Assembly: GCA_025084515.1 (NCBI GenBank)
Contig: JAJAGP010000421.1
Coordinates: 124,001 to 188,000, forward strand
Direction: 5' to 3'
DNA: 64,000 nt
From: Ancistrus triradiatus
Taxonomy: Eukaryota; Chordata; Actinopteri; Siluriformes; Loricariidae
The translations under genes were made by a program, and so were the position numbers. Positions 23,791 to 35,655 of the stretch are shown piece after piece. Each line of letters opens with the position of its first letter. Positions within the stretch are counted from its first letter, which is position 1. The notes below the pieces were generated by a model. That model saw only the letters and a program-made list of their open reading frames with translations. It did not search any database and was not told the DNA's origin.

Positions 23791-24135
23791 TCTTATCAGT
23801 ATCATACCTGAACTGTTCCGGGTGATGGTTGGAATAAATACTACCTTTTAATAGTTCCTACCACTTTAGGAACTCCTTACAGATATCCAGAGAGCCATCA
23901 TACATTTCTGGGAGAGCCACGTGTACTGTTGAAGGCGTTCTACCGCATTAGCAGATGGTTCCTGGACACCGGTGGAAGCTTAGGGCACGTTGTCAGAAAT
24001 AGCCGTAGGATCGAGAAGCGAAGGGGTCGCACACAGGATCATCTCCTGTATGAGACGTGTGATCTCCTCCATCTTCTCCTCTTGATGCCAGGCGTTCCTC
24101 TAAACCTGCTGATTCAATGTGAAGGCAAGGTCTTC

Positions 24136-24397
24136 TGTAATGAATCTCCCAGGCAGGTTAGTAGAATCAAGCGCAGGTTTATTAGGAGTAGGCAAAACAG
24201 TACTCCACAAACAGTGCAAGATCAATAAGCAGGTAATCCACACAGTTTTATAACCAATCCAAAGGGTAATCTGAAAATCAGTAAACCAAGAAAACCGCAA
24301 AAGATCATACACAGGATAACTGTGTAAAAAATAGTGTAATGCTCAGAACCGCACTTGCAAGCAAGAAGAGACTGCACAATGAACTGATTCTAGACCG

Positions 24398-24402
<5 letters not shown>
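24136..24402 (-). repeat. 5' LTR of gypsy element A, truncated
   Basis: TGTAATGAATCTCCCAGG onward matches the LTR at 19889 with scattered differences. About 100 bases at its outer (upstream) edge are replaced by a (TA)n run at 24401-24430. Confidence 0.8.
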
Positions 24403-24430
<28 letters not shown>

Positions 24431-24431
<1 letters not shown>

Positions 24432-25675
24432 CTGTGGGGCAAAAAAGTATTTAGTCAGCCACTGATTGTGCAAGTTCTCCTACTTAGAAAAGTGAGAGAG
24501 GTCTGAAATCTTCATCATAGGTACACTTCAACTATGAGAGACAAAATGAGAAAAAAATCCAGGAAATCACATTGTAGGATTTTTAAAGAATTTAATTGTA
24601 AATTATGGTGGAAAATAAGTAGTTGGTCAATAAATTTGATTCAACTAAATACTTTGTAACATAACCTTTGTTGGCAATGACAGAGGTCAAACGTTTCCTG
24701 TAAGTCTTCACCAGGTTGGCACACACTGTAGCTGGTATTTTGGCCCATTCATTCCATGCAGATCACCTCTAGAGCAGTGATGTTTTGGGGCTGTCGCTGG
24801 ACAACATGGACTTTCAACTCCCTCCACAAATTTTCTATGGGGTTGAGGTCTGGAGACTGGCTAGGCCACTCCAGGACCTTGAAATGCTTTTTATGGAGCC
24901 ACTCCTTCGTTGCGCGAGTGGTGTGTTTGGGATCATTGTCATGCTGGAAGACCCAGCCACGTTCCATCTTCAATGCTCTCACTAATGGAAGGAGGTTTTG
25001 GCTTAAAATCTCATGATACCTGGCCCCGTTCATTCTTCCCTGGATCAGTGGTCCTGTCCCCTCTGCAGAAAAACAGCCCCAAAGCATGAGGTTTTCACCC
25101 CCATGTTTCACAGTAGGTATCGTGCAATTCAGAATTTGAGGGGCTTTTACCAAAAAGTTCTATTTTGGTTTCATCTGACCAGATGATATTCTCCCAATCT
25201 TCTTCTGGATCATCCATATGCTCTCTGGCAAACTTCAGATGGTCCTGGACATGTACTGGCTTAAAGCAGGGGGACACGCTGGCACTGCAGGCACTGCAGG
25301 ATCCGAGTCCCTCTCGGTGTAGTGTGTTACTAATGGTAGCCTTGTTACTTTGGTCCCAGCTCTCTGCAGGTCATTCATCAAGTCCTTCCGTGTATTTTTC
25401 TCGGATTTTTTGCTCACCATTCTCATGATTATTTTTGACCCCACGGGATGAGATCTTGTGTGGACGCCCAGATAGAGGGAGATATCAATTATCTTGTTAT
25501 GTCTTACTATTGCTCCCAGAGTTGAATTTATTCACACTAAACTTGCTTGCCTATTGTAGATTCACTCATCCCAGCCTGGTGCAGGTCTACAATTTTCTTT
25601 CTGGTGTCCTTCGATAGCTCTTTTTGGCCTTTGCCATGGAGATTGGAGTCTGACTGTTTGAGGCTGTGGACAGGC
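24431..25675 (-). pseudogene. Tc1-like family B transposon, truncated at 5' side
   Basis: Terminus ACTGTGGGGCAAAAAAGTAT at 24431. The minus strand encodes the catalytic domain in two frames: ENIIWSDETKIELFG (first Asp) near 25150-25190, then GWVFQHDNDPKHTTRATKEW (second Asp) and SPDLNPIENLWRELK (Glu) in 25153-24749. The N-terminal part, with SKKSEKNTRKDLMNDLQ, lies near 25330-25430 and the initiator region near 25630. All three catalytic residues survive, but frameshifts separate them. It joins family A sequence at about 25675 without its own 5' terminus. Confidence 0.85.
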
Positions 25676-26405
25676 TGGGATTAAGGTCAGGACTTTGACT
25701 TGGCCATTCAAAGACAAATATTGTCTTTGTTCTTCTTTAACCATTCTTTGGTAGAACGACTTGTGTGCTTAGGGTCGTTGTTGCATGACCCAATTTTCTT
25801 GAGATACAGTTCATGGACAGATGTCCTGACATTTTCCTTTAGAATTCTCTGATATAATTCAGAATTAATTGTTCCATCAATGATGGCAAGCTGTCCTGGC
25901 CCAGATGCAGCAAAACCATGCTAAAAAGCTATTTTTGGTTTCATCCATCCACAAAACATTCTTTCAATAGCTTTCTGGCTTGTCCACGTGATCTTTAGCA
26001 AACTGCAGACGAGCAGCAATGTTTTTTTGGAGAGCAGTGGTTTCTCCTTTGTTCGTGCCATGATAAACTCCCACACACGTGTTGTGAAGAGCGGACTTTG
26101 ATAGATAAAACTGGGTGCCCACTCACACCTGATTGTCATCCTATTGATTGAAAACACCTGACTCTAATTTCACCTTCAAATTAACTTCTAATCCTAGAGG
26201 GTCACATACTTTTGCCACTCACTAATATGTAATTTTGGATAATTATTCTCAATAAATAATGACCAAATATGATATTTTTGTCTCATTTGTTTAACTGGGT
26301 TGTCTTTATCTACTTTTAGGACTTGAATGAAAATTTGATGATGTATTAAGTCGTAGTTATGCAGAAATATAGAAAATTCTAAAGTTTTACAAACTTTCAA
26401 GCACC

Positions 26406-26408
<3 letters not shown>
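25676..26408 (-). mobile_element. Tc1-like family A fragment fused to family B
   Basis: From the catalytic region (GGTCAGGACTTTGACTTGGCC near 25685) through the N-terminal region (initiator at about 26060, MARTKEK on the minus strand) to the terminus CAAGCACCACTGTG at 26408. Same orientation as family B. Several internal deletions. Followed by a (TG)n array. Confidence 0.8.
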
Positions 26409-26473
<65 letters not shown>

Positions 26474-26499
26474 TATACACTCACGTATGTGTGTGTGTG

Positions 26500-26561
<62 letters not shown>

Positions 26562-26662
26562 CACATACACATGTACTTATGTATGCATATATGTGTGCTT
26601 ATAATATGTATATGTATACGTATTATATATAAATATTAATTAATATACAGTAAATATACACA

Positions 26663-26692
<30 letters not shown>
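26408..26692. repeat. compound (TG)n / (TA)n microsatellite
   Basis: (TG)n at 26408-26464, (TA)n at 26501-26558 and 26664-26691, with TGTATA-rich spacers. Confidence 0.95.
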
Positions 26693-26699
<7 letters not shown>

Positions 26700-26791
26700 T
26701 GACCAAAAAAAAAAAACCTAGTCAAGTAGCAAGAAGGACTTCTTGGAATCACCAGAAGCTTTATATGTGTGCAATGTAATGATGATAAATG

Positions 26792-27359
26792 TACCGTATT
26801 TTTCGGACCATAAGGCTTTAATTTTCTCAAAAATCGACAGTGCGCCTTTAAATGCGGTGCATCTAATGAATGAATTAATTCTGGTTGAGCCTTCTGACCT
26901 AGAACCGATTGTAGATGGTACACGGCGCTCATAAATCTGTCAAAATGTTTTAGCACGGTCTTGGTAGGTTACGAAGCTCACGGCCACCATAGTCAGGAAA
27001 CATCGCGGAGTAATATGATCTGTGCTTCACCATTAAGGTGTGTGCATTCATTCATTTATTTATTTTCGAAGTGGATTTCAAACAACGCTATCAGTCACGC
27101 AGTACAACATGGACATAGAGCAGCTGCAAGAGAATTCAACATTAACGAATCATTGGTACGGAAGTGGAGGAAGCAAGAAGACGCCCTGCGCCAGGTAAAG
27201 AAGTTCAAACTGAGCTTCCGAGGGAACTTAAGAGTTTTGTTTCATTTCATGCGTCTTATAACCCAGTGCGCTTTATGTATGAAAATATACCCGTTAGCAG
27301 CCGATCGTTGATATTGCGTCTTATAATCTGGTGCGCTTTATGGTCCGAAAAATACGGTA
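26792..27359 (+). mobile_element. pogo-like MITE with retained HTH-coding segment
   Basis: Perfect terminal inverted repeats of at least 23 bases beginning TACCGTATTTTTCGGACC, with TA at each outer edge. Inside, the + strand reads AVQHGHRAAAREFNINESLV followed by RKWRKQEDALRQVKK (about 27095-27205), a CENP-B/pogo-type N-terminal helix-turn-helix. The catalytic DDE domain is absent, so the 568-bp element is non-autonomous. Stops lie on both sides of the helix-turn-helix. Confidence 0.8.
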
Positions 27360-27399
27360 ATTACAGACATATGTGAAAGGATAAGTTCATTGGGGAAAG

Positions 27400-27895
27400 C
27401 TGTATGACTGAAAAGGAGGGTTTAGTTAGGCTGCCTCTAGTTTGGATCCAAGATGAGATATGGTTGGACATTGGAGGCAAACAGGTTCCATATGGATCCT
27501 TTTTGGCACATCTACTCACAGATTTTGCAGCTGGGCCTGTAGATCCTCATCCGTCTCACCAGCAGTTGGGCCAGTGTGTTGCTTCACAGCAAATGCAGAA
27601 TTGAACGCTCTCACCATGAGGCCTCCATACTCAAACCTGACTGTCACCAGATCCAAAACAGAACCTGGATTCATCTCTAAAGATGACCTGGTTTCAGTCC
27701 ATTACAGTGCAGATTTCTCGTTCACGACACCACTACAAATGAAGGCAAGAGTGGTTGCTGTGACAACAAATTTCTTTTTGCTAAGTGCCAGGAAATGGTC
27801 TGGGAGGACACAAGGTTGTGTAGTGAATGTGCCACTTGTGTGTGGATGGTGGACAATGAAACTGTGGGAGCTGTTTGTGCTTGTCGGTGTATAAA
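27400..27895 (-). pseudogene. Tc1-like family E transposase fragment
   Basis: The minus strand reads NQVIFRDESRFCFGSGDS (first catalytic Asp, DESRF), then VWRPHGE and, in another frame, FNSAFAVKQHTGPTAG, a common Tc1-like block. It then jumps to a C-terminal LQAQLQNL-like block, so the region with the second Asp and the Glu is deleted. No terminal repeats seen. The + strand frame over the same DNA is an artefact. Confidence 0.65.
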
Positions 27896-28378
27896 ATGAT
27901 TCTCTCTACTGGTGGTCTGCTGGGCTGTCCGGAGTCTGTTCGCGGTGTGTGCATGCCCTCACTGAAACTACTGCTATCAACACCTCCTAACAGGTAGGTC
28001 AGAATGGCCTAGATAGCGGGCAATTTGTCAAAATGGCAATCTTGCTTTTCTCAGTCCAATGATGCACCCCCTCTCAAAGTCTGTTAACTGGGCAAAATGT
28101 CTTTGAGTGTGTCGTAGAGGCATGTCTAGTAATCAGTGAGCACTCACCGAGGTACACTACCCAAAAGTGGCCTCTGAGTGCCTTTTTAGGGCAGTGTGGG
28201 AAGCATTTTATGCCATCTTGTGGCAAAACCCAGTGTCTAATCATACCACACCTGTAATCGTTTACATATCTGCCTGTGGCATAACTGCATGCCGAGTTTT
28301 GAAGCCCTCCAACATGTATACTGTACCTCCTTGATTATACACATATTGTCCATTTTATCAGTTCTGCTTACCATATGC

Positions 28379-28470
28379 ATGAAGTTTGTGGTTCTAATAT
28401 TACAGACTATAGTCCATCTGTTTCTCTACATACTTTGTTAGTCCCCTATACTCTGTTCTCTAATGGTCAG
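28379..28470. repeat. truncated copy of the long-TIR MITE
   Basis: GTTTGTGGTTCTAATATTAC through CTCTAATGGTCAGG matches the first 90 bases of the left arm at 12757. Confidence 0.65.
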
Positions 28471-29732
28471 GTTCTCTCTGGGGTGGAGGGTGTTTAGCTG
28501 GTCAGCTGGAGATTCAGTGCCGTTGTTCCTTTCCTGTTTTATATCACCTCCAGCTGTACCTTTAGCACTTTGGCAGTGGCCATCAGTTAATCAAAATGTT
28601 TTTCGTAAAAATAATGGCTGAGGCCATAACAGAGGACAACATTCAAGGGGAATTTGAAAGCAACACCTGTTCCAAAAACATACCTTAGCTATAAATTTTG
28701 CCCTTCAGAGAGAGAGAGAGAAGGTGAGGGTTACAATGGCATATGGTCAAAATGGTTCTCTACCGAGATTGTGTTTTACTGATGAACATTTTAGATTGTA
28801 ACCACTCCATTACAGATGAATCCAAGCCTAAACTACTTTCTTATTAAACAGAATTGCCATCTGTGATTCTCTATGAGTGATATCTCAGGGGCTTTTTGAG
28901 AACCCTTGCAATCTATTACAAACTTTTCATTTTGCAGACCAACTGGTGAGCAGTCACACGTAATGACCTGAGTTGGTGGTTCACAATGAATAATATCTTG
29001 GTAGGAAAAACAGCTGAAGTTTGAAGTGACATGCTGTACCGCTATTTAACAACAGGAAAAGATATCTTTGAACCTGTGGCTGGGTATAGGAAAATTATAG
29101 GAAAATCTTAGCATGTTGCTACCACAACCCTGCCAGCCAAAGCAGGTTGAGGAAGACATGAAAACAGACCATGGTTTTAAGTCCTCAAAATACAAACTGA
29201 AAACAATTTAATAGTCAATCTCTATTAAGAATTCTTCTACTCATTAGACACTATTTACAGATTTAAAATTTATTTTCTACTTGAAATACTGTTCAGCTAT
29301 TATAAATGATATTAAAATATTATTATATTGATATATTATTATTATAAAATTACAGCTGTAAGGAAAAGTCTGTGACCTTAAAAAGTCTTGGCCAGATCTT
29401 TAATCTAGTCATATTACACAAGCACAATTTGCCTGAATTAATAACACAAACAACTGACTTAATGCCTTAATTGGACGTACTGTATCACTGACAGTCTAAT
29501 ATGGTATTTAATCACATGTATCCAAACAATAGGCTGATTGTGTATAGTAAATATGTATATTACTAAATACATCTCTACATCAATTTTACTACAGACATGT
29601 AAGCAATAATATGGAGATACACACCTATGGTTTACACGTTACAGTTGGGGCATATAGGGCTCTGCTATGAATATTAACGTGCAATTTTCTATGAACCCCA
29701 CAATACTCGTACTTAACCTCACAGTGGCCCTT
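28471..29732. other. AT-rich intronic DNA, nothing recognised
   Basis: About 1.26 kb with no gene or clear repeat end; a short (GA)n at 28709-28722. Confidence 0.5.
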
Positions 29733-30050
29733 GGGCGGCACAGTGGTTCAGTGGGTAGCATTGTCACCCTCACAGCAAGAAGTCCTGGGTACGATATCAG
29801 GTGGAGCAGTCTGGGTCCTTTCTGTGTGGGAGTCTGCATGTCCTCCCTGTGTCTATGTGGGTTTACCTCCAGTTTCCGCTCCTCCCACAGCCCAAAGACA
29901 TGCAATTAGGGGTTAATTGATTACACTAAACTGGTCCCGACCTGAGTGTATGTAAATGACTAGCTTTGATAGAAACTTGAGTGTAACATCGTGTCTGTTG
30001 TTGAATGGTCGTTGATGGTGAAGAGCGACATTAAATACACTAAACAAACA
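29733..30050 (+). repeat. HE1/DANA-like SINE, near full length
   Basis: Head GGCGGCACAGTGGTTCAGTG with GTAGCATTGTCACC and CACAGCAAGAAG, then the AAAGACATGCAATTAGGGG body, ending in an ACAAACAAAC tail. Best-preserved 5' half of this family in the window. Confidence 0.8.
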
Positions 30051-30298
30051 AACACACTGTTTTTTAATGAATATAGGCATCAATGCACTTTCTGATAGCT
30101 AAGTACTGCACAGCGTTGTAAAGCTCCTTAAGATACCGTGGGTCCATTGTATCCATATTTTATCAAAACAGCAGAATAGTTGAGTCATCTTTTTAGTGGT
30201 TGGCCTTGGTGCATGTCAGTCAACATGGTACATGTTAAACACAAAAATTATCTTCTCCTTGCAGCACACTGGAAAGAAAAATACCAATTTCTAAATTC

Positions 30299-31899
30299 TA
30301 CAGTGGTGCTTGAAAGTTTGTGAACCCTTTTGAATTTTCTATATTTCTGCATAAATATGACCTAAAACATCATCAGATTTTCACTCAGTCGTAAAAGTAG
30401 ATAAAGAGGAATCCACTTCAACAAAGTGAGAAAAAAAAATATTATACTTGGTCATTATTTTGATGAGGAAAATGATTCCAATATTACATATTAGTGAGCG
30501 GCAAAAGTATGTGAACCTTTGCTTTCAGTATCTGGTGTGACGCCCATTGTGCAGCAATAACTGCAACTAAACATTTCCTGTAACTGTTGATCAGTCCTGC
30601 ACACCAGGCTTGGAGGAATTTTATCCATCATTCCTCCATACAGAACACAGCTTCAACTCTGGGATGTTATTGGGGTTTCCTTACATTAACTGCTCGCTTC
30701 AGAGGAGGTCCTTCCACAAACATTTCTATTGGATTAAAGGTTCCAGACTTGGCCATTCCAAAAACATTAACTTTATTCTTCTTTAACCATTCTTTGGTAG
30801 AACGACTTGTGTGCTTAGGGTCGTTGTCTTTCTGACATGACCCACCCTTCTCTTGAGATTTCCGTTCATGACAGATGCCCTGACATTTTCCTTTAGAATT
30901 CTCTGATATAATTCAGAATTCATTATTCAATCAATGATGGAAAAGCTGTTCTGGCCCAGATGCAGCAAAACAGGCCACAACGACATGATACTACCACCAC
31001 CATGTTTTTCACAGATGGGATAAAGGTTCTTATGCTGGAATGCAGTTGTTTTCCTTTCCCAAACATAATGCTCTATCTTTTAAAATCAAAAAGTTCTTTT
31101 TTTGGTTTCATCCGTCCACAAAAAACATTCTTCCAATAGCCTTCTAGCTTGTCCATGTGATCTTTAGCAAACTGCAGATGAGCAGCAATGTTATTTTTGG
31201 AGAGCAGTTTGGCTTTCTCCTTGCAACCCTGCCATGCACACCATGTTCAGTGTTCTTCTGATGGTGGACTCATGAACATTAACTTTAGTCAATTGTGAGA
31301 GAGGCCTTCAGTTGCGTTAGAAGTTTACACTGGGGTCCTTTGTGACCAGTCGCCAACTATTACAACAATTACACGCCTTACTCTTAGGTGATGTTTGTTG
31401 GTGCGGACCACGGTGCCTGGAGAGGGTAACAATGGTTTTCCTCCATTTGTACACAATCTGTCTGACTGTGGATTGGTGGAGTCCAAACTCTTTAGATATG
31501 ATTTTGTAACCTTTTCCAGTCTGATGAGCATCAACAACTCTTTTCTGAGGTCCTCAGAAATCTTATTTGTTCATGCTGTGATACACTACCACACACGTGT
31601 TGTGAAGAGCAGACTTTGATAGATCCCTATTCTTTAAATAAAACAGGGGGCCCACTCACACCTGATTGTCATCCCAGTTTAATTTCACCTTCAAATTAAC
31701 TGCTATTCTTAGAGGTTCACATACTTTTAATATTGGATAATTTTCCTCGATAAATAAATGACCAACTACAATATTTTTGCCTCATGTGTTTAACTGGGTT
31801 CTCTTTATCTACTTTTAGGACTTGAAAATCTGATGTTTTAGGTCATATTTATGCAGAAATGTAGAAAATTCAAAAGGGTTCACAAACTTTCAAGCACGA
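30299..31899 (-). pseudogene. full-length Tc1-like family A transposon with dead transposase
   Basis: Left terminus TACAGTGGTGCTTGAAAG at 30299 and inverse CTTTCAAGCAC at about 31897 bound a 1.6-kb element, the usual Tc1 length. The minus strand transposase spans about 31580-30525. The initiator is altered and followed by a stop. The first catalytic region reads TDET but then loses the KIELF context. The second reads QKDNDPKHTSRSTKEWLKK, and the Glu region reads FNPIEMF. Frameshifts separate them. Reference copy for the family in this window. Confidence 0.85.
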
Positions 31900-32831
31900 G
31901 ACTAGGTAAGGACTTAAGAGCATGGTCATGGAGTTTTGGGAATATACTGTTTTGTAGTAGAATATATATATATATATATTTTTTTTTTTTTTAAACTAAA
32001 TTTGTCTCTATAGACCAGTGGTTTTTAATTGTTATCCGTTTCACCATAAAAGTGGTTTTACAGACTGCACATGCATGAATATATTGTAACAATCATAAAA
32101 ATAAAAATAAAATCGCAAGAAGCACTACCATAAACCTTTCTGGATATGCATGCTTCAAGCAGATCATCTTTGATGGTGTGACATAAAAGTAAAGCAAATC
32201 TATTGATATGATAAACCATTTGACCTTTGAGGGCAACATAATGCTGAGCTTCAAAGGATGCTGGGGGTGTCACACACTGCCTTTATCAGAATTTGAGTGA
32301 TGTAGGTAATCATATCCAATTGCCATATAGTTCAAGAAGTGTGGTAATAGGTTTATTATAGTGATTATGTTTGTACTTGCAATGTTCTAGATGATTACAG
32401 TTCCTCACAAATTGATGCCCTGGTCAAGTTGTGGTTAGATTCTGTGGATGACATGAATAGGACATTTCCAAACCTAGTATACCATGTATCAACTAATATT
32501 TTGTGGTAACCTTTAATTGGATGGTGTCTCAGATTCTTACTACTTTTCAGGATCACTGCTATGTTGAGACTAATAACAATACTAATATTGATAATACACT
32601 GCCAAAGCAAAATATTTTTAGTAGTGGCTTAACTGGGGTGAATTTTCATCTACTGGTGGGACGGGTGGTTGCTGACAAATCTTAAAAGCACAAAAATGCC
32701 TACAGCCAGTAACAGTATACCTACAAAGTGCACATATATGGTAGACGTACGTTCGTTTAATTGAAGATGAGTAATATGGACACTAATGTCCATAGTGAAT
32801 ATGCATTCCTAAAAAATGACCCTTACTTTGT

Positions 32832-32884
<53 letters not shown>

Positions 32885-33841
32885 CTCTCTCTCCCCTTCT
32901 GTGTCTTTCTCTCTCTCTCTGTCTCTTTCTCAAATACACACACACCATGTTTTTGCAGGCAGTGTGTGCTCTGAGTTGTGAGTTCCCAGGGCTGGAGCGG
33001 GAGTGAAACCATTTGACTTTACATTATAAACCATTTATTCAGCAAGGGCAAAAAGAGACATCTCATGCTTAAGCCTTTTCCAGGCACCATTTTTTTTCAG
33101 CAGTAAGCATGTGCGTAAATCTGCTTAACAGTTTTTCTGCTGTGGCAGTGACATTGCATTCAGTTGCCCGCTGCCTTTGGGTGTGGGTGGGAGATGTGAG
33201 GGGAATCTCATATCAGCATTAAACACATTTATATACGGAGGGAAAGGGGATGAAAGAGCAATGGGAGATAGAAAATCAGAGAAAAAAGTGAGGACATGAT
33301 TCACCCAAGTTATCTACCAACACATTACCCTTCATAGGCTAAGATTACAGTCACAGGACATATATTCTTGAAAGAGATTATTACAAAAAGTTTCATGTAG
33401 TCAGGGTAGCAGACAGCTGCTGTTTGTTGCTTTCTTATCAACGGTATATATCAGTGTTGGACACACTGTAGAGAATGATTTTTCAAGGTTATCCTCAGCA
33501 ACTAACGTCAGTTGATCATATTTGTTACCATATATGTGCACAGATGTAGATGTACTAAGTCTTTTGTTTTGGTTACCAGGCACAATTAATCTGAATTCTG
33601 CTGCAAGAACCTTGCTTGCTCAGTATGAAAGCAATCCTCATCCTCTTTCCCTTGGATGGTCTGATTTGCATATTGGAACAATATTGGGTTGTACAAATAA
33701 TTGTTTTTACCCAAAACTATTTTTCTATGTTCAATAGTAACCTTTATAGTAGCATTTCTAAAGATATCTTTGATTTCCCATAGGTTTTCAAAGAATTACT
33801 GCAAAACAGTAACATTTTTTCCGTTGACTATAATGTCATTG
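31900..33841. other. no gene; contains (TC)n array
   Basis: Intronic DNA with a (TC)n tract at 32836-32925 and a short (TA)n/(T)n at 31960-31993. No coding exon recognised. Confidence 0.5.
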
Positions 33842-35530
33842 AGTCAAGTCAAGTCAGATCTATTTATATAGCGCTTTTTACAATGGAGCATTGTCTCAAA
33901 GCAACTTTACAAGTTTAGATTATCTCCAATAATAACTACGTCCAATCCCAAATTGAGCAAGCCTAGGGCGACAGTGGCAAGGAAAAACTCCCTAATCTAG
34001 GAAGAAACCTTGGGAGGACCAAGACTCAAAAAGGGACCCAACCTCCTTGGGCTGCGTAGATGATAAATCTAAGAGCGAAACTAAAGTCATGGAGTCAAAG
34101 TTCGAATAAAATGTGAAGTGTGCATCGACATTAAGTGGCCCGGGTATGATGGGGCTGGAGCTGATGACGGAAGCAGTTTGAGTGGAGCTCCAGCAGATGA
34201 ACATCATGTGTGGGACTGGAACTGCAGAAAACAGAAAATGTAATTAGTTATTGATTAAGAGCACAGTGTCTATTAACAATCGCTGATGCCATGTCAATCA
34301 CTGATGCCAATTGTAGCATGAGACCCGGCAGCATTAGCTATAGCAGCATAGCTAGAAAGAGGAGAACTGGTAGGAAACACAGCCAAGAGGGATCACATGA
34401 GACACTGGCAACCCCACGGGAGGCAGAAGACTGCACCCCAACGTCTCTGATCACCGTAAGACTCTTTGACTATGAACCCCCAGCTCTGCCCTTAGTCTAA
34501 GGCAAGGATGCACGAGTCAAGATCACGAGGACCGAAGCCCAGTTCAGCCAGACCGCCCACTCGACACTCCCGGCTAACGGACAAGGCAGGCAGGCCAGAC
34601 ATGACTGCAGGCAGGCCAGACATGACTGCAGACTCCGGCCCCAGTGACCCAAGCCATGCATCCCGGTCTAAATCTAGTCAAAAACCTGTGTAAATAAGTA
34701 TGTCTTTAGCCTAGACTTAAAACTTTGGAGAGTGTCTGAGTCTCGAACGAAAGTGGGAAGTTTATTCCATAGTTGGGGGGCCATGTATGAGAGAGCTTTT
34801 CTCCCGGCTGTGACTTTTTTAATTTTAGGAACTAAAAGAAGTTCTGCATCCTGCGACTGAAGTAGACGAGTTGGATTGTAATACTCTAAGAGTTCACTCA
34901 GATAATGTGGTGCCAGGCCATGTAGAGCTTTATAAGTTATAAGAAGTATTTTGTAATCAATGCGGAATTTGACTGGTAACCAGTGCAGTGATGATAGAAC
35001 AGGAGTGATATGATCAAATTTTCTAGTTAGAGTTAGCACTCGGGCAGCTGCGTTCTGAACTAACTGAAGTTTATTTATAGATTTACTAGAGCATCCAGTA
35101 AGTAAGGCGTTACAGTAATCCAACCTTGAGGTTATAAATACAAGTTTTTCTGCATCATTAAAAGAGAGGATATTTCTAAGTTTAGCGATATTACGTAATT
35201 GAAAGAAAGCAATTCGAGGGATGCTGCTAATGTGTGCATCAAAGGACAGATCTGAATCAAATGTGACACCTAAGTTTTTTACAGATGGACTGGGCAATAC
35301 TGGGCAGCCATCTAGATTTAGGATAGATGTAGCCAACCTGTCTCTCACAGCCTTGGGTCCCACTAATAGAACCTCAGTTTTATCTGAGTTAAGTAAGAGA
35401 AAATTAAATAACATCCAATCTTTTTTTCCTTTACACAGTCCTCGATTTTGTTGATTGTAAGGCTGTCATTAGGTTTGGCTGATATGTACAGCTGTGTATC
35501 ATCTGCATAGCAGTGGAAACTAATGCCATG
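33842..35530 (-). pseudogene. 5'-truncated L2/CR1-type LINE
   Basis: On the minus strand, 35530-35415 reads GISFHCYADDTQLYISA, containing the Y-A-D-D active site of reverse transcriptase (35498-35509). A shift at a run of A's then leads to a 246-residue open segment (35414-34674): NSDKTEVLLVGPK, VKNLGVTFDSDL, TSRLDYCNALLTG, NKLQLVQNAAARVLT, LHWLPVKFRIDYKILLITYK. This is the thumb and C-terminal region of L2/CR1/Jockey-group enzymes. A 3' untranslated region follows to 33842, ending in a short TGACT-type repeat. The rest of the ORF and the endonuclease are missing; the break is at a (TA)n run. Confidence 0.8.
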
Positions 35531-35537
35531 TTTCGAA

Positions 35538-35539
<2 letters not shown>

Positions 35540-35574
<35 letters not shown>

Positions 35575-35655
35575 ATATATATCTATATATATATATATAT
35601 ATATAGATATGATATATCGATATATATCAAAACACACACACAAACACACACACAG
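35540..35655. repeat. (TA)n and (CA)n microsatellite
   Basis: TA-rich tract with small interruptions followed by CACACACAAACACACACACA. Confidence 0.9.

Noticed and set aside
24756..25016. + strand frames across the family B element
   Set aside because: They are antisense to the DDE catalytic domain on the minus strand.
26409..26639. Open frames of repeating Cys-Val and Tyr-Ile
   Set aside because: They are translations of (TG)n and (TA)n arrays, not genes.
27460..27894. 144-residue + strand open frame
   Set aside because: The opposite strand encodes recognisable Tc1-like transposase blocks (DESRF, AFAVKQHTGPTAG), so this frame is antisense.
30587..30835. + strand frame of 82 codons
   Set aside because: Antisense to the family A transposase.
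34591..34630. Short repeated GCAGGCAGGCCAGACATGAC
   Set aside because: Only two units within the LINE 3' untranslated region; not a CRISPR array or a significant tandem repeat.
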